From positions 1-37,355 of the forward strand of contig JAJFFE010000350.1 in the NCBI GenBank assembly GCA_021776775.1: a DNA stretch of 37,355 bases. Reading direction: 5' to 3'. Source of the DNA: Planctomycetota bacterium (GTDB taxonomy: Bacteria; Planctomycetota; UBA8108; UBA1146; JAJFFE01). Within the stretch, counting starts at the first letter, position 1. Every line of letters begins with the position of its first letter. Under the pieces are notes generated by a model. That model saw only the letters and a program-made list of their open reading frames with translations, did not search any database and had not been told where the DNA came from. A program made the position numbers and the translations under genes. Below, piece after piece: positions 16,359 to 25,413 of the stretch.

Positions 16359-16497
16359 TGAACGCCTCTTGCCCGACGCCGGAACGAACACGTCGAACCA
16401 GACCGGGACCCTACGGTTGGCTGGTCGGCAACGGTTTTCCGTTTTCTCGTAGACAGTTCGGGGTGGGCGGCCACTGGTATGGCGGAAGGAGGTGGAA

Positions 16498-17037
16498 ATG
16501 GACGATCTCGAAGACCGTGAACTGGTGAGCCGAGTGCTCACTGGCGATCGGACCGCATTCGCGGTGCTCTACGATCGACATGCACGCCTGGTCCGGGCGG
16601 TTGGCTATGGCGCTTGCCACGACTACGACGTCGCTAACGACCTCTGCCAGGAGACGTTTCTCACGGGCTTTCAAAAGCTGGACCAACTGCGCGAGCCTGA
16701 AAAGGTCGGTGCTTGGCTTGTCGGCATTGCTCGGCAGGTTGGACGAGAGTGGAGGCGAAGTCGGTCGCGCGATCGTCACCGATACGGTAAGCCTCCGGAG
16801 CAGATCGGCCACGACGGAGAGATGCTCGATGAGAGCGAGGCACTACTGCGACAGATGGCGGAGTTGCCCGAAGACGAACAACTCGCTCTTCACCTTTACT
16901 ATCTCGAAGAGCAACCGGCCAATCAGGCGCGATCGATCTTGGGCCTTTCGCGATCAGGCTTCTACCGTGTTCTAGATAGAGCTCGAAAAAGACTGAGTCG
17001 AGCACTCGAAATCCTGAAGGGGGGAGAAGCGTCATGA
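16498..17037 (+). CDS. ECF-type RNA polymerase sigma factor
   Basis: This 179-residue protein has sigma region 2 (AFAVLYDRHARLVRAVGYGA, then YDVANDLCQETFLTGFQKL) and region 4 (LPEDEQLALHLYYLEEQPAN, then QARSILGLSRSGFYRVLDRA). I chose the ATG at 16498 because AGGAGG sits 6 nt upstream; a GTG two codons earlier would overlap that site. Its stop overlaps the next gene by 4 nt. Planctomycete ECF factors commonly pair with a downstream membrane protein that acts as the anti-sigma or sensor. It lies between qhpE and qhpG, so a role in controlling the amine dehydrogenase genes is possible but unproven. Confidence 0.92.
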   Translation: MDDLEDRELVSRVLTGDRTAFAVLYDRHARLVRAVGYGACHDYDVANDLCQETFLTGFQKLDQLREPEKVGAWLVGIARQVGREWRRSRSRDRHRYGKPPEQIGHDGEMLDESEALLRQMAELPEDEQLALHLYYLEEQPANQARSILGLSRSGFYRVLDRARKRLSRALEILKGGEAS

Positions 17038-18125
17038 CACAGCACGATGAGAAACTCCGCCAAGCCCACAAACGCTTCGGTGATGATCACGCGGCGCAGC
17101 GCGCCGCGCTTTTGGCCGCACTCCCTGCCCCGACTCAACGATCGAAGTCCCGAATTCGACCGCTGGCGTTGATCGCAGCGGTCACGGTGGTCAGCCTTCT
17201 CAGCTGGACGGTGTGGGATTCGATGAGTCAGCGTTCTGTCGGTTGGGCGGCTGTTGCCGGTCAGATTAGGGAGATTCGCTCTGTTTCGTATCGACTCTCG
17301 CACGAGAACGACGCGGGTGTCGTTGATTCAGAGAATCAATACACCAAAGCGTACTACCGTAGCACCGGACAAGCCCGTTCCGACTCGTTCGAGCGGTACA
17401 GCCCCAATGGAGAGCTGGCGAGAACCGGAACGTGGATCACCGTTGCGCACGACGAATCTGGGGTGTTCTCTCTCGAACTTCAGCTGATGAATGAACCACC
17501 GACCATAAGTGTTTCCAGGTTGGTTCCGTCGAATCCTGGCCGAAGCCGAACGGTCGCGGACTGGTGGAATCGTATGATCCAGCTCGATCCTAGCTTCGTG
17601 ACCTTCGAAGGGCACGAATCCGACGACGGTAAGGCGCTCGACCGATACCGGGCTCGAGTCGAGGAATCCCTCCACCCCGTTCTCTTGACCATTTGGGTCG
17701 ACCCAGGCACCTCCCTGCCCTGCCGCGTCAGGGCGGAGTCGGTGAAACCTGGCGCTTTCCGGGCGGCGATCATCGACGAGTTCTCTTACAACGAGCTGAT
17801 ACCGGACTCCCTGTTTTCGATCACAGCAGCGATCGGAAACAAGCAAGTTGAAGAGCAGTGGCACCTACCGGCCGCGACGGGCCCAGCACCGGGACCGCGC
17901 GTGCAGCTGACCTGTGATTCTCACCAGCTGGAGATCGAGCCATCGGAGTGGACTACGGCGGTTCCCGGTGTTTGTTACCTCAATGCGATCGCACGAGAAC
18001 GGCTCGTAGCGTTCTCAAAGGCTACCGCGACCGCTAAGGCCATTCGTGTTCAGATCGATGGTCGACCAGCATTCGTGCAACCGGTGCTCGGTCCGATTGG
18101 CGGGCTCTACTGCACAAAGAAGTAG
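17034..18125 (+). CDS. Membrane-anchored LolA-like protein, possible partner of the ECF sigma factor
   Basis: This 363-residue protein has a short charged cytoplasmic N-terminus (1-45), one membrane helix (about 46-62, LALIAAVTVVSLLSWTVW) and a large extracytoplasmic beta-rich domain. ALDRYRARVEESLHPVLLTI followed by WVDPGTSLPCRVRAE resembles LolA/LolB-like and DUF2092-type folds. The topology and 4-nt overlap with the sigma gene fit an anti-sigma/sensor role, but I see no zinc-binding anti-sigma motif (HxxxCxxC) in the N-terminus, so the regulatory role is inference. The last 100 residues have no recognised domain. Confidence 0.8.
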   Translation: MTQHDEKLRQAHKRFGDDHAAQRAALLAALPAPTQRSKSRIRPLALIAAVTVVSLLSWTVWDSMSQRSVGWAAVAGQIREIRSVSYRLSHENDAGVVDSENQYTKAYYRSTGQARSDSFERYSPNGELARTGTWITVAHDESGVFSLELQLMNEPPTISVSRLVPSNPGRSRTVADWWNRMIQLDPSFVTFEGHESDDGKALDRYRARVEESLHPVLLTIWVDPGTSLPCRVRAESVKPGAFRAAIIDEFSYNELIPDSLFSITAAIGNKQVEEQWHLPAATGPAPGPRVQLTCDSHQLEIEPSEWTTAVPGVCYLNAIARERLVAFSKATATAKAIRVQIDGRPAFVQPVLGPIGGLYCTKK

Positions 18126-18141
18126 GCGGCAAGAATAGGCA

Positions 18142-18168
18142 CGAAGCGTCATGCACCATGGCGCTTCG
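18142..18168 (+). terminator. Strong hairpin after the sigma-factor operon, possible terminator
   Basis: A 12-bp stem (CGAAGCGTCATG pairing with CATGGCGCTTCG, with one G-U wobble) closes a CAC loop. It begins 17 nt after the LolA-like gene stop. There is no U-tract, so it may act as an mRNA stabiliser or a Rho-independent-like terminator of the U-poor kind. Confidence 0.5.
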
Positions 18169-18363
18169 CGCCCGACTCTTCGACCCGCGAGTCATTCCAC
18201 CACCCAAGGCCCGTACACTCCTTGAATCGAGAACTTCGATCGGTGAAACGAGTTTCCTGGTGACGAACACTTTTTGGGCGATCACCGGAACATAACCGGT
18301 CGGATCGGATCGGGGCCGCCCTCGAAACGAGTCTCGAGCAACGGACCCCAGCAAGGAGACCTG

Positions 18364-19299
18364 ATGCGGTTGATCGCTTTGACGCTTGCCTTGGCCATGG
18401 CCATCGCTCCCATGACGCCCGCCATCGCGTGTTGCATGGTGCCGCGGTCGTACGAGGGAACGATTTCGCAGACCGCCCAAGAGGCGGTGATCTTTCACGG
18501 GAACGGTCGTGAGGAGTTGATCCTGCGCATCAACTACGCGATCAAAGGCGAGACCATGCCGGATCATTTCGCCTGGGTGGTGACGGTCCCGAACGAACCC
18601 GACGCTTACTCCATTGCCGACGACAAGCTGTTTCGCGACGTCTTCGCCTGGAGCGAACGCATGCTGCGGGCGCCGACGCGCGACCGCGATGGGGGAACGC
18701 TCGGCGGCCCGATCAAGAAGGGCATTCAGTTATCCCCAGAAGTGCGCGTCGGTCCGTATCGCATCCAGCCGGTAAGAGCGGTCGGCGCCCAAGCACTCGA
18801 AGCGCTCAATGAGTGGCTAGCCGAGAACGGTTTTCCCAAGGAAGACCCGGAGCACATGAAGTACTTCGTCGACCAGGGCTTCACCTTCTTGTGTGTCCGC
18901 TTCGATCCGAAGAAGGGCGAGAGTGCGGTCGCCAAGAGTTCACCGGTGCCGCCGCTGCACCTTTCGTTTGCCAGCAAGACTCCCTACTACCCGCTGCGCT
19001 TTTCGTCGCGCCAGGGAGTGTTCGACGTCAATCTGACAATGTTGACGAAGACGGCGCTCGACTACGACAAGTCGTCCGCCAGCCTGAAGAAGATCAACTG
19101 GAGCAAAGATCGTCGTTACACGACGAATCGGTCGGTCTCGGTATCCGACTTTCCGAAGACCCTGGCCGCGGTTCATGCCAAGTCCCGATTCAAGGGCGAT
19201 ACGGATGCGTGGTTCTTGAACCGGCTCAGCACGACACGTGTGAACGACGGCGAGACGATTGCCACGTGGAAGAAGGACTTGTTCTTTCACACGCTGTGA
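18364..19299 (+). CDS. DUF2330 family secreted protein
   Basis: This is a 311-residue secreted protein. A signal peptide (MRLIALTLALAMAIAPMTPA) ends just before IACCMVP, then comes the family hallmark pattern SQTAQEAVIFHGNGREELIL and FAWVVTVPNEPDAYSIADD. DUF2330 has no known biochemical role. The start at 18364 is supported by AAGGAG about 5 nt upstream and the signal peptide; the longer open frame to 18274 is not. The paired cysteines right after the cleavage site could take part in lipidation or metal binding, but there is no clean lipobox. It sits between the sigma-factor pair and qhpG. Confidence 0.85.
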   Translation: MRLIALTLALAMAIAPMTPAIACCMVPRSYEGTISQTAQEAVIFHGNGREELILRINYAIKGETMPDHFAWVVTVPNEPDAYSIADDKLFRDVFAWSERMLRAPTRDRDGGTLGGPIKKGIQLSPEVRVGPYRIQPVRAVGAQALEALNEWLAENGFPKEDPEHMKYFVDQGFTFLCVRFDPKKGESAVAKSSPVPPLHLSFASKTPYYPLRFSSRQGVFDVNLTMLTKTALDYDKSSASLKKINWSKDRRYTTNRSVSVSDFPKTLAAVHAKSRFKGDTDAWFLNRLSTTRVNDGETIATWKKDLFFHTL

Positions 19300-19357
19300 T
19301 GGTCGTGCGCACCTCGGCCCGCGGGCGGGGTGCCACTGCCAATGGTTCAGCTCACCG

Positions 19358-20746
19358 CTACTCTGCCGCGATGAGGAATCCACGGGAGAACAGTTCGCCG
19401 AGCAGCGGTTCCATCTGCGATGGTCGCAAAGCGAATAGCTCGGGGTCTGCCGTCGCGCCGGTGACGACGTCCGCAATGGTTGTCGAATCGTCGATCAAAT
19501 CGAGGATTCGTTCGAGTCGGACGGGGCCGAGTACCGAGAGCCTCTCGCCGGTCGGCGATAGAAACGCACGTTTCGGTGTCAGATGGTGGCCAAGTGGTTC
19601 CCAAGTTTCATCTTCAGTGACGCGAGGGTCGACGCGGAAGCGATCGGGAAGCGGACGGTTCGGTGGCTGGACGCGTCGTGGTTGCCAAAACGGGGTGTCG
19701 ACGAACCGTTCTTCTGACCAGTAGAACTGACCGGTTTGGCGCGCGTGTGCGCCAAACAGCGCGCGTTCCCACTCGGCGTGAACAGCGATCATGCGTGGCG
19801 CCGATTCTGCTCCGTCGAGGATCGTTTGAATCGTCAGCGCCGCTCGCTCTGCCGAGGACAGCGACTTCTCGAGACCTTGGCTCGAGAGCGGGTCGAGGGC
19901 CGACGCTGCGTCTCCGATGAGCAGTACCGGTTCCGCTGTGCTCAGGAACCGAGGGGTGGCAATGGTCCCGGCGGTCGGACGGCGATCGATCGGCATGAGC
20001 CGAGCCGGGCCACGTGCGGACGAGACTGCGCGACGCCACACCGTATCGCGTCCTTGTTGGCGTACTTCATCGCGATCACACACCAGCGACAGATGCGCGT
20101 CTCCGTTTGCCAACGACAGCCACCACAACCAACCTTCGCGGACTGCTTCTACGACCGTGACGTCTTGCGCATCCGTCGAAGCGGCGAAGACATCGGCGGG
20201 GACGGTCGACGACAGTGCGATGGTCGGTGTCAGTTCGCGCTCGACCGTGACGTCGAGCTGTCGCGGGCCGGTGCCGCGGCCGGTCGCGTAGACCCAAAGT
20301 TGTGCGCGAACGGAGTGGGGTGTCTGCGACCGCAGAACTTCCGTAGTGGGTCCCACCCAGCGACCGTTCGGCGATGCGTCAGTCCAGAGGACCGCGCCCG
20401 ACGCCACCGCGAGCTGTCGCAACTCGGAGTCGAAGAGCTGGCGCTGAATCTTGAACCCGCGGTGCTCTTCGACGGCCCGATCCACAATGCGATCTGAACC
20501 CCATACCGCCGCGTGCCGCTGGGTTCCGTTCATGCAGTGACGCGTGACGATGTCGAGCAGCCCTTGACGCTCGAGAAGTCGCTGGGCGCCAGCGACCATG
20601 GTCTCTTCGGGGACACCGTGACGAGGCCCACGACGGTGGACGATCAGAACGCGGCGCCCCCGACCGGCGAGGATCTTGGCCAGCAGAGCACCCGCCGGAC
20701 CGCCGCCGACAATCGCCACTTCACATTCGAACCGGTGATTTGCCAT
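19358..20746 (-). CDS. qhpG: FAD-dependent monooxygenase QhpG for CTQ cofactor biogenesis
   Basis: This 462-residue flavoprotein has an N-terminal FAD-binding loop (CEVAIVGGGPAGALLAKILA, glycines 14-19) and the second FAD motif PVLLIGDAASALDPLSSQGL, typical of group A / tryptophan-halogenase-like monooxygenases. In Paracoccus, QhpG dihydroxylates the tryptophan of crosslinked QhpC that becomes the quinone of CTQ. The assignment rests on the family plus the complete qhp set nearby. The start was set at 20746, directly before MANHRFECEVAIVGGG; the 19 codons upstream are not protein-like. A C-terminal extension of about 90 residues ends in DVVTGATADPELFALRPSQM, resembling a small helical domain. 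It lies on the opposite strand from qhpA-E and 3 kb away. Confidence 0.88.
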   Translation of the reverse strand: MANHRFECEVAIVGGGPAGALLAKILAGRGRRVLIVHRRGPRHGVPEETMVAGAQRLLERQGLLDIVTRHCMNGTQRHAAVWGSDRIVDRAVEEHRGFKIQRQLFDSELRQLAVASGAVLWTDASPNGRWVGPTTEVLRSQTPHSVRAQLWVYATGRGTGPRQLDVTVERELTPTIALSSTVPADVFAASTDAQDVTVVEAVREGWLWWLSLANGDAHLSLVCDRDEVRQQGRDTVWRRAVSSARGPARLMPIDRRPTAGTIATPRFLSTAEPVLLIGDAASALDPLSSQGLEKSLSSAERAALTIQTILDGAESAPRMIAVHAEWERALFGAHARQTGQFYWSEERFVDTPFWQPRRVQPPNRPLPDRFRVDPRVTEDETWEPLGHHLTPKRAFLSPTGERLSVLGPVRLERILDLIDDSTTIADVVTGATADPELFALRPSQMEPLLGELFSRGFLIAAE

Positions 20747-21124
20747 AGAGGCGAGTGTACAAGAATCGTCACCGGTTCGTCGTGTTGCCCACCGTCGCTT
20801 CACAACTCGCTGGCGTAGTCTTGGATCGCTGTATTGGGGAGGGGCTCGTTTTGGATGGAAGGGGATGCCGGAGCGGAGGCTGGCTGACGCTTGGGGTTTC
20901 GGCGCGGCCCAAAAAACAGAAGGCGACTCGAGAGTCGCCTTCGTCTAGCCGTTGCGGAGTGGAGTGCGCGCTCGGGGGCGCACTCGAATCAACTCCCCCT
21001 CTAGTACTACGAACGGTACCGCCTACCGTTGCCCTGCAACCCGCTGGTTGGGCTCAGGTCACCGGCCTGTGGGACAAACGGGGGCCCGCTGCCTTCGACG
21101 GCGCAGGTCCACCGCGGTCGTTTC
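20747..21124. other. 378-bp intergenic region with a terminator
   Basis: This region lies between the minus-strand DUF6807 gene and qhpG. It holds the terminator hairpin at 20911-20942. The part from 20747 to 20900 should contain the qhpG promoter; the only hint is TACACT (20754-20759 on the minus strand), very close to the start codon. No coding sequence is supported. Confidence 0.55.
20911..20942 (-). terminator. Intrinsic terminator of the DUF6807 gene
   Basis: A perfect 11-bp inverted repeat (GAAGGCGACTC and GAGTCGCCTTC, 20919-20942) is followed on the minus strand by TGTTTTTT. This is a textbook Rho-independent terminator about 180 bp after the end of the minus-strand gene at 21125. Confidence 0.85.
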
Positions 21125-22654
21125 TCAGAATGGGCTCGTGGTGACGGGCGGCGTCGTCGACTGAGACCAGAGGCGGATGTTCTTGAACTCGCCCGTGTCG
21201 TCGAAGGAGCCGAAGCCGACCAGACCGACACCGTGTGTTGCGTCTTCGGCCTGCAAGATTGGAGTATCCAAGTCGTCGTAGTAAACGCGAATCGAGCCGC
21301 CGGACCGCACGACGCGAATGCGATGCCACGCGTTCTCGCCCCAGTCCACCCCCTTAGCGGGCACTTTGGCGAGGCGGCGCCGAGGAGCGTCGTCGACGAG
21401 GAAGACATTGCAAGCGTGATCGTCGGGTTTGGTGGCGAGGTGGACGTAGTAGTAATTGGCCGCATCGCGAACCCCGAAGAAGAAACACAAGTCGCGGTGC
21501 CCGTACTCTCGGCCGGTTTGCTTGGCGTCGAACTCTGCCGTGAAGTCGCCAAATGCGTGCGTATTCAACAGAGCGATGCGACCGGGTGAGCGGTGCGGCG
21601 GGTTGTACGTTCCGCCTTCACCGAGGATCAACGAGTGACCGTCGGCGCCGCGGTCTTCGACGGACCAAGCCTCGGTGGTCGAGAAGAACTGTCTCACCCC
21701 TCCGGCCAGGTCGACGGTCACGGCGGGGGCGCTCCAACTGCTCCAATGCGTGGTGGTCGACGTGACGTCTACTTCGCCGTCCGTGATGACCACGCGGTAG
21801 CGAAAGACCCGCTCTGAGTTCTCGTCCAACACCCAGTCGCCGGTGCCCGCCGGCTTCGATTCGAAGTCGTGGATCCCGAATGGATTCGCTGCTACCAGTC
21901 CGTACGTGCGAGCGTGCCACCACGTCGGGTAGCGAAGGTTCAGGGGGTGGTCGAACAGCGCCACGCTAGTCGGCTTGCCGTCAATCGGTCCCCAGTACTC
22001 GATCCAGCTGGCACGTTTGCCCCAGACGCTGGGACCGGTGACGCCCGTGCTTGTGCGTGCGTGTCCGCCGGCGACTTCTCCCTTTAGGCGAAGCGCCGGG
22101 TGCAGGCGCATCGCGAAGCTACCTTCTTTGGTGTCTCCGAATCGAACGGCTTTGCTTGTCGGACGAAGCCGTATCTCGAAGTCGAGAGTGCGTTGTCGGG
22201 AAGTCGCCGACAGCGTGACGCGTCGCTTCTCTTCGAGCATCGGAGTGTCCACCGCCGTCCAGCGGTAGTGGCTTTCGATCACGACGTTGCTTCCCTCACG
22301 CTTTACGGAGGAACGGGTGATCGGAACAATGCGATTCTCCGCGCCGTGCCAGAAGTCGTGACCGTTGACGTTCCCGTGTGCGAACCAAAGAGACTGATGA
22401 TGCGGATGATCTCTCGCTTCACCTGCACTGTGCTTCATGGGATAGCCGCGTGTGACGATCGCGCCGTTGGGTCCCACCACCGGCCAGCAATAGGGAATTC
22501 GGCCCACCCCCTCGTTCAGGGTCAGGAACGGCTTGTCGCCGACCGTGACCTCTATCCCGGACGTCACCACCCGAGCGTCTACCTGGAGAGCAGTGGCTGG
22601 ATGGTTAGGGCTGACGTCGCCGCAGAGCAGCCAGACGAGTGACGCGATGATCAT
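21125..22654 (-). CDS. DUF6807 (PmoA-like) plus 3-keto-disaccharide-hydrolase-like (DUF1080) fusion, secreted
   Basis: This 509-residue secreted protein has a signal peptide (MIIASLVWLLCGDVS). The first 300 residues match the DUF6807/PmoA family, with the conserved HSAGEARDHPHHQSLWFAHG and VNGHDFWHG histidine-rich region. The C-terminal 200 residues match the DUF1080 LamG-like fold: LNTHAFGDFTAEFDAKQT, YYYVHLATKPDDHACNVFLV, then GENAWHRIRVVRSGGSIRVY. Planctomycetes carry many such proteins, presumed to act on glycosides or ketosugars outside the cytoplasm; the reaction here is unknown. AGGAG with 5-nt spacing supports the ATG at 22652-22654. Confidence 0.88.
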   Translation of the reverse strand: MIIASLVWLLCGDVSPNHPATALQVDARVVTSGIEVTVGDKPFLTLNEGVGRIPYCWPVVGPNGAIVTRGYPMKHSAGEARDHPHHQSLWFAHGNVNGHDFWHGAENRIVPITRSSVKREGSNVVIESHYRWTAVDTPMLEEKRRVTLSATSRQRTLDFEIRLRPTSKAVRFGDTKEGSFAMRLHPALRLKGEVAGGHARTSTGVTGPSVWGKRASWIEYWGPIDGKPTSVALFDHPLNLRYPTWWHARTYGLVAANPFGIHDFESKPAGTGDWVLDENSERVFRYRVVITDGEVDVTSTTTHWSSWSAPAVTVDLAGGVRQFFSTTEAWSVEDRGADGHSLILGEGGTYNPPHRSPGRIALLNTHAFGDFTAEFDAKQTGREYGHRDLCFFFGVRDAANYYYVHLATKPDDHACNVFLVDDAPRRRLAKVPAKGVDWGENAWHRIRVVRSGGSIRVYYDDLDTPILQAEDATHGVGLVGFGSFDDTGEFKNIRLWSQSTTPPVTTSPF

Positions 22655-22848
22655 GGAGTCTCCTGTTGACGAAGTTCGCGCAGGATAGACCGAGACCCGG
22701 CCCGCTGTCTGCTGTCGTTCGGACGAATTCTGTTTTCGCGGTCTCTGTCGCGCATCCGACGCGAGTGTGGTTTCCCGAACATTTGCGCAGTATCGTGAGG
22801 ACATTGTTCTACCCGCCTCAGCGTAAGCTGCCGGACAAAGGAGAAGTC

Positions 22849-23565
22849 ATGCTCCCAGCGATGCTCGGAGTTGCGTTACTCATCGGCGCGCCGACCGCGG
22901 CCGAGAACTCGTTCCTGTCCGCCGCGCTACGCGGCGCCGCCCAGCGCGGCATCGCACTCCATGGCCGACTCGAAGTGCGCGGAGGGTTCGGAGATGTACC
23001 CTTTCCGATGAGCGGCGCGTCCAATTTTTCCGGGTCGTTGTCGGTGAAGTGTGACGCCGACGGGTTGGTCGAAGCGACTCTTTCGCGTCCGCGCGCGGAT
23101 CGTTCGACTCCGGAAGCGAAGTTGACCGTGACGCGAAAGACAAACGGCTATCAGCACAACTTGCAGTGGCACGACGGGATCATTCCGAGTGTGCGCGGTT
23201 TTTCGCACGAGTTGACGCGGGTCTGCGACCTCAAGTCGTTGGCTGGCCGTCTGCGTGACGTGAAGTCGTCCGAGGGTGGGTCGCGCTTCCAGGCCACGAT
23301 CGACGCGGCGTACTTCTTGAATCAGGGACCCGATGCGTTCTTTGCTCTCGTCTACGAGAAGGCGGAGCTCTCTGTCGTCGTCGATATCGACGGCCGCGTG
23401 CAAGCGGTCCAGGTCACGTTGACCAAGTCGCTACCAGAGGGGCTGAGCTTGGCGGGGCCCGACGGAGAGTCGCCTAAATTCAGCGTGAGCTACGACCTCG
23501 CAGTGAAGGGGCACGTACGTCCGAAGGCTCCCGCGCCGAAGCCCGTCAAGAGTGCTGATCTGTGA
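22849..23565 (+). CDS. Secreted protein of unknown function
   Basis: This 238-residue protein with a signal peptide (MLPAMLGVALLIGAPTAA) is supported by AAGGAG about 6 nt before the ATG at 22849. The mature part is beta-rich (FPMSGASNFSGSLSVKCDAD, VVVDIDGRVQAVQVTLTKSL), with a Pro/Lys-rich tail. I do not recognise a family; the layout is reminiscent of LolA-like or periplasmic carrier proteins but no motif confirms that. It is transcribed divergently from the DUF6807 fusion. Confidence 0.7.
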   Translation: MLPAMLGVALLIGAPTAAENSFLSAALRGAAQRGIALHGRLEVRGGFGDVPFPMSGASNFSGSLSVKCDADGLVEATLSRPRADRSTPEAKLTVTRKTNGYQHNLQWHDGIIPSVRGFSHELTRVCDLKSLAGRLRDVKSSEGGSRFQATIDAAYFLNQGPDAFFALVYEKAELSVVVDIDGRVQAVQVTLTKSLPEGLSLAGPDGESPKFSVSYDLAVKGHVRPKAPAPKPVKSADL

Positions 23566-23644
23566 CGAGCGAACGGCGCAACCAAAGAGTGTATCGAGGA
23601 GACCTGCGGTACCGACAGCGCTGTGACGCGCCGCCGACCGGCTT

Positions 23645-23679
23645 CTCGGTCAAAACCGAGTGCAGCCCTCGTTTTGACC
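23645..23679 (+). terminator. Pair of mutually exclusive hairpins between two secreted-protein genes
   Basis: GGTCAAAAC (23648-23656) pairs perfectly with GTTTTGACC (23671-23679), with an inner GAG/CTC. CTCGGT (23645-23650) can instead pair with ACCGAG (23655-23660) around a CAAA loop. The two cannot form together. There is no U-tract, so termination is only likely. Confidence 0.5.
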
Positions 23680-23763
23680 CGGGTCATCGGGGATAGTAGC
23701 GAGCCTCGGCGGGAATCGACGAGTGCCCGCGTTCATGCTGCTGCAAGTTCGAAAGAGTGAGCG

Positions 23764-24522
23764 ATGAAGTATTCTCTCTGGGTGTCGGTTCTGGTGGTGC
23801 TCTGTTGCAGCGCGACGATCTTTGCGGAAGGCACGATTGAAGTCACTGCCCAAGGAACTGGCGAAACGGCGATTACTAGTATCGAGCTGCGATTCCTCGT
23901 CAAAGGAGTCGACGATCTATCGACCGACGCGCTCAAGAGCTTCAATGCGAGTCGTCGTCGAGGAACCAAGGCGATCGAGGCTCTCGAAATCGAAGGGCTG
24001 AAAGTCTCCGGCGAAGGCCTCGAGGTGACGAGCGAGGTTCCGGGGCAGGATCCCTGGGGCGGCGTGGTCATCAATCAAGGCGGCGGTGGCCCGAAGAAGA
24101 AGGTCAAGGTTCAAGAAGTCATCGTCATCGCCGTCCCGATGACTGGCGTGGCCGAGAGTGGCAAGTTGCTCGATCGATTGAGTGAAGTCATCGATACTGC
24201 GCTCGACGTCGGTCTCGAAGCGTCCGGCGGCGTCCATCCGAACATGATGTACTACATTCAACAAAATCCCTCTCTCGCTCCTCCTGCGTTCATGACCGTT
24301 GTCGTGGAAGACGAGAAAAAGTTGCGCCACGCCGCGTACGAGAGCGCCATGAAGAAGGCGCGCGAAAAAGCCGGCCAGCTTGCCGAGCTGTCGGGCGGGA
24401 AAGTCTCCGGCGTCAAATCGATCAAAGTCGAACGCATCGACAAAGCGAAGGGCTCGAAGAAGAACATGACCGTGGCGAGTTCCGCCGTGACCCTACGTAT
24501 CGTCTTCAACACCGAGGCGTAG
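23764..24522 (+). CDS. SIMPL-domain (DUF541) periplasmic protein, copy 1
   Basis: This 252-residue secreted protein has a signal peptide (MKYSLWVSVLVVLCCSATIF, cleavage near AEG). It then has a SIMPL/DUF541 domain: IEVTAQGTGETAITSIELRF at the start and AYESAMKKAREKAGQLAELS with GGKVSGVKSIKVE near the end. SIMPL proteins form periplasmic oligomers tied to stress tolerance; the role here is unknown. It is followed after 3 nt by a paralog with the same layout. Confidence 0.85.
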   Translation: MKYSLWVSVLVVLCCSATIFAEGTIEVTAQGTGETAITSIELRFLVKGVDDLSTDALKSFNASRRRGTKAIEALEIEGLKVSGEGLEVTSEVPGQDPWGGVVINQGGGGPKKKVKVQEVIVIAVPMTGVAESGKLLDRLSEVIDTALDVGLEASGGVHPNMMYYIQQNPSLAPPAFMTVVVEDEKKLRHAAYESAMKKAREKAGQLAELSGGKVSGVKSIKVERIDKAKGSKKNMTVASSAVTLRIVFNTEA

Positions 24523-24525
24523 TCG

Positions 24526-25293
24526 ATGATCAGTGCTCGACCAATGATCGCTCTGATGCTGGCTGTTTCGTTCGTGGCTACGGCCGGGGCGGACGACGGT
24601 GCCGGCCGCATCGAGGTCGAGGCATCCGGAGTTGCTACACAGCTTGCGGACGCGTTCGAAGTGCGGTTCAAGGTCACAGCTTCGGCCGGTCTCGCGTCAG
24701 ACGCGATCCAGAAATTCCTGAGCATCAAGAAGCGACTGAAGCGAGGGTTCGCCGATACGGAAATCGAAGGGCTGGAAATCGTCGGGGAAGAGTTCACCGT
24801 CTCGACCAACCCCGTGAACCAGGACCGATTCTCGGGCCGCGTCATGGTTATCAACGGCGTCCTGCAGAACCAAGGCGATCCGAACTCGCGGGTTCACTTG
24901 AGTGAGATCGTGGTGGTGGCCGTGCCGGTGAAGGCCGACGGCGATCTGAAGGAGGCTCTGCTCGACGTATCACTGGTCGTTGATATCGGAATCGACCTCG
25001 AACTCGAAGCGGTCGGTAACGCGAACCCGAACAACTTCAACCCGAGCCAGCAGGGCCCCAAGTTCATTTCGCGGCGGGTCGCCGACCCGGACGAGCTGGA
25101 GCGACAGGCGACGAAAGACGCGGTTCGGCAAGCTCGAGAAGAAGCACAGCAAGTTGCCAGCGCGGCCGGGGTTTCGGTCGGAAAAGCGATCAAAGTCGAG
25201 CTACGGAAAATCGGCGAAGTCACCGCCGACAAGAAAGAGTTTTCACGAGCCTCGCGATCGGTCACGGTTCGCGTCGCATTTGAGATCGAATGA
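24526..25293 (+). CDS. SIMPL-domain (DUF541) periplasmic protein, copy 2
   Basis: This 255-residue protein has a signal peptide (MISARPMIALMLAVSFVATA) and the same SIMPL layout as its upstream neighbour: IEVEASGVATQLADAFEVRF, IEGLEIVGEEF, then ATKDAVRQAREEAQQVASAA with GVSVGKAIKVE. The two differ at most positions, so the duplication is old. They are co-transcribed (3-nt gap) and could form hetero-oligomers. The gene ends 120 nt before the MoxR gene and may be co-transcribed with it. Confidence 0.85.
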   Translation: MISARPMIALMLAVSFVATAGADDGAGRIEVEASGVATQLADAFEVRFKVTASAGLASDAIQKFLSIKKRLKRGFADTEIEGLEIVGEEFTVSTNPVNQDRFSGRVMVINGVLQNQGDPNSRVHLSEIVVVAVPVKADGDLKEALLDVSLVVDIGIDLELEAVGNANPNNFNPSQQGPKFISRRVADPDELERQATKDAVRQAREEAQQVASAAGVSVGKAIKVELRKIGEVTADKKEFSRASRSVTVRVAFEIE

Positions 25294-25413
25294 GAGTGAG
25301 TGGGGACCCCCGCTGAGCGGGCCCACTCCAATCACACGAAACACGCCGGAGATAGAATGCGATTGTCGCGTTCTTTCTCGGGCGAGACCTGATCGAGGAA
25401 GGCCGAACCGCCT

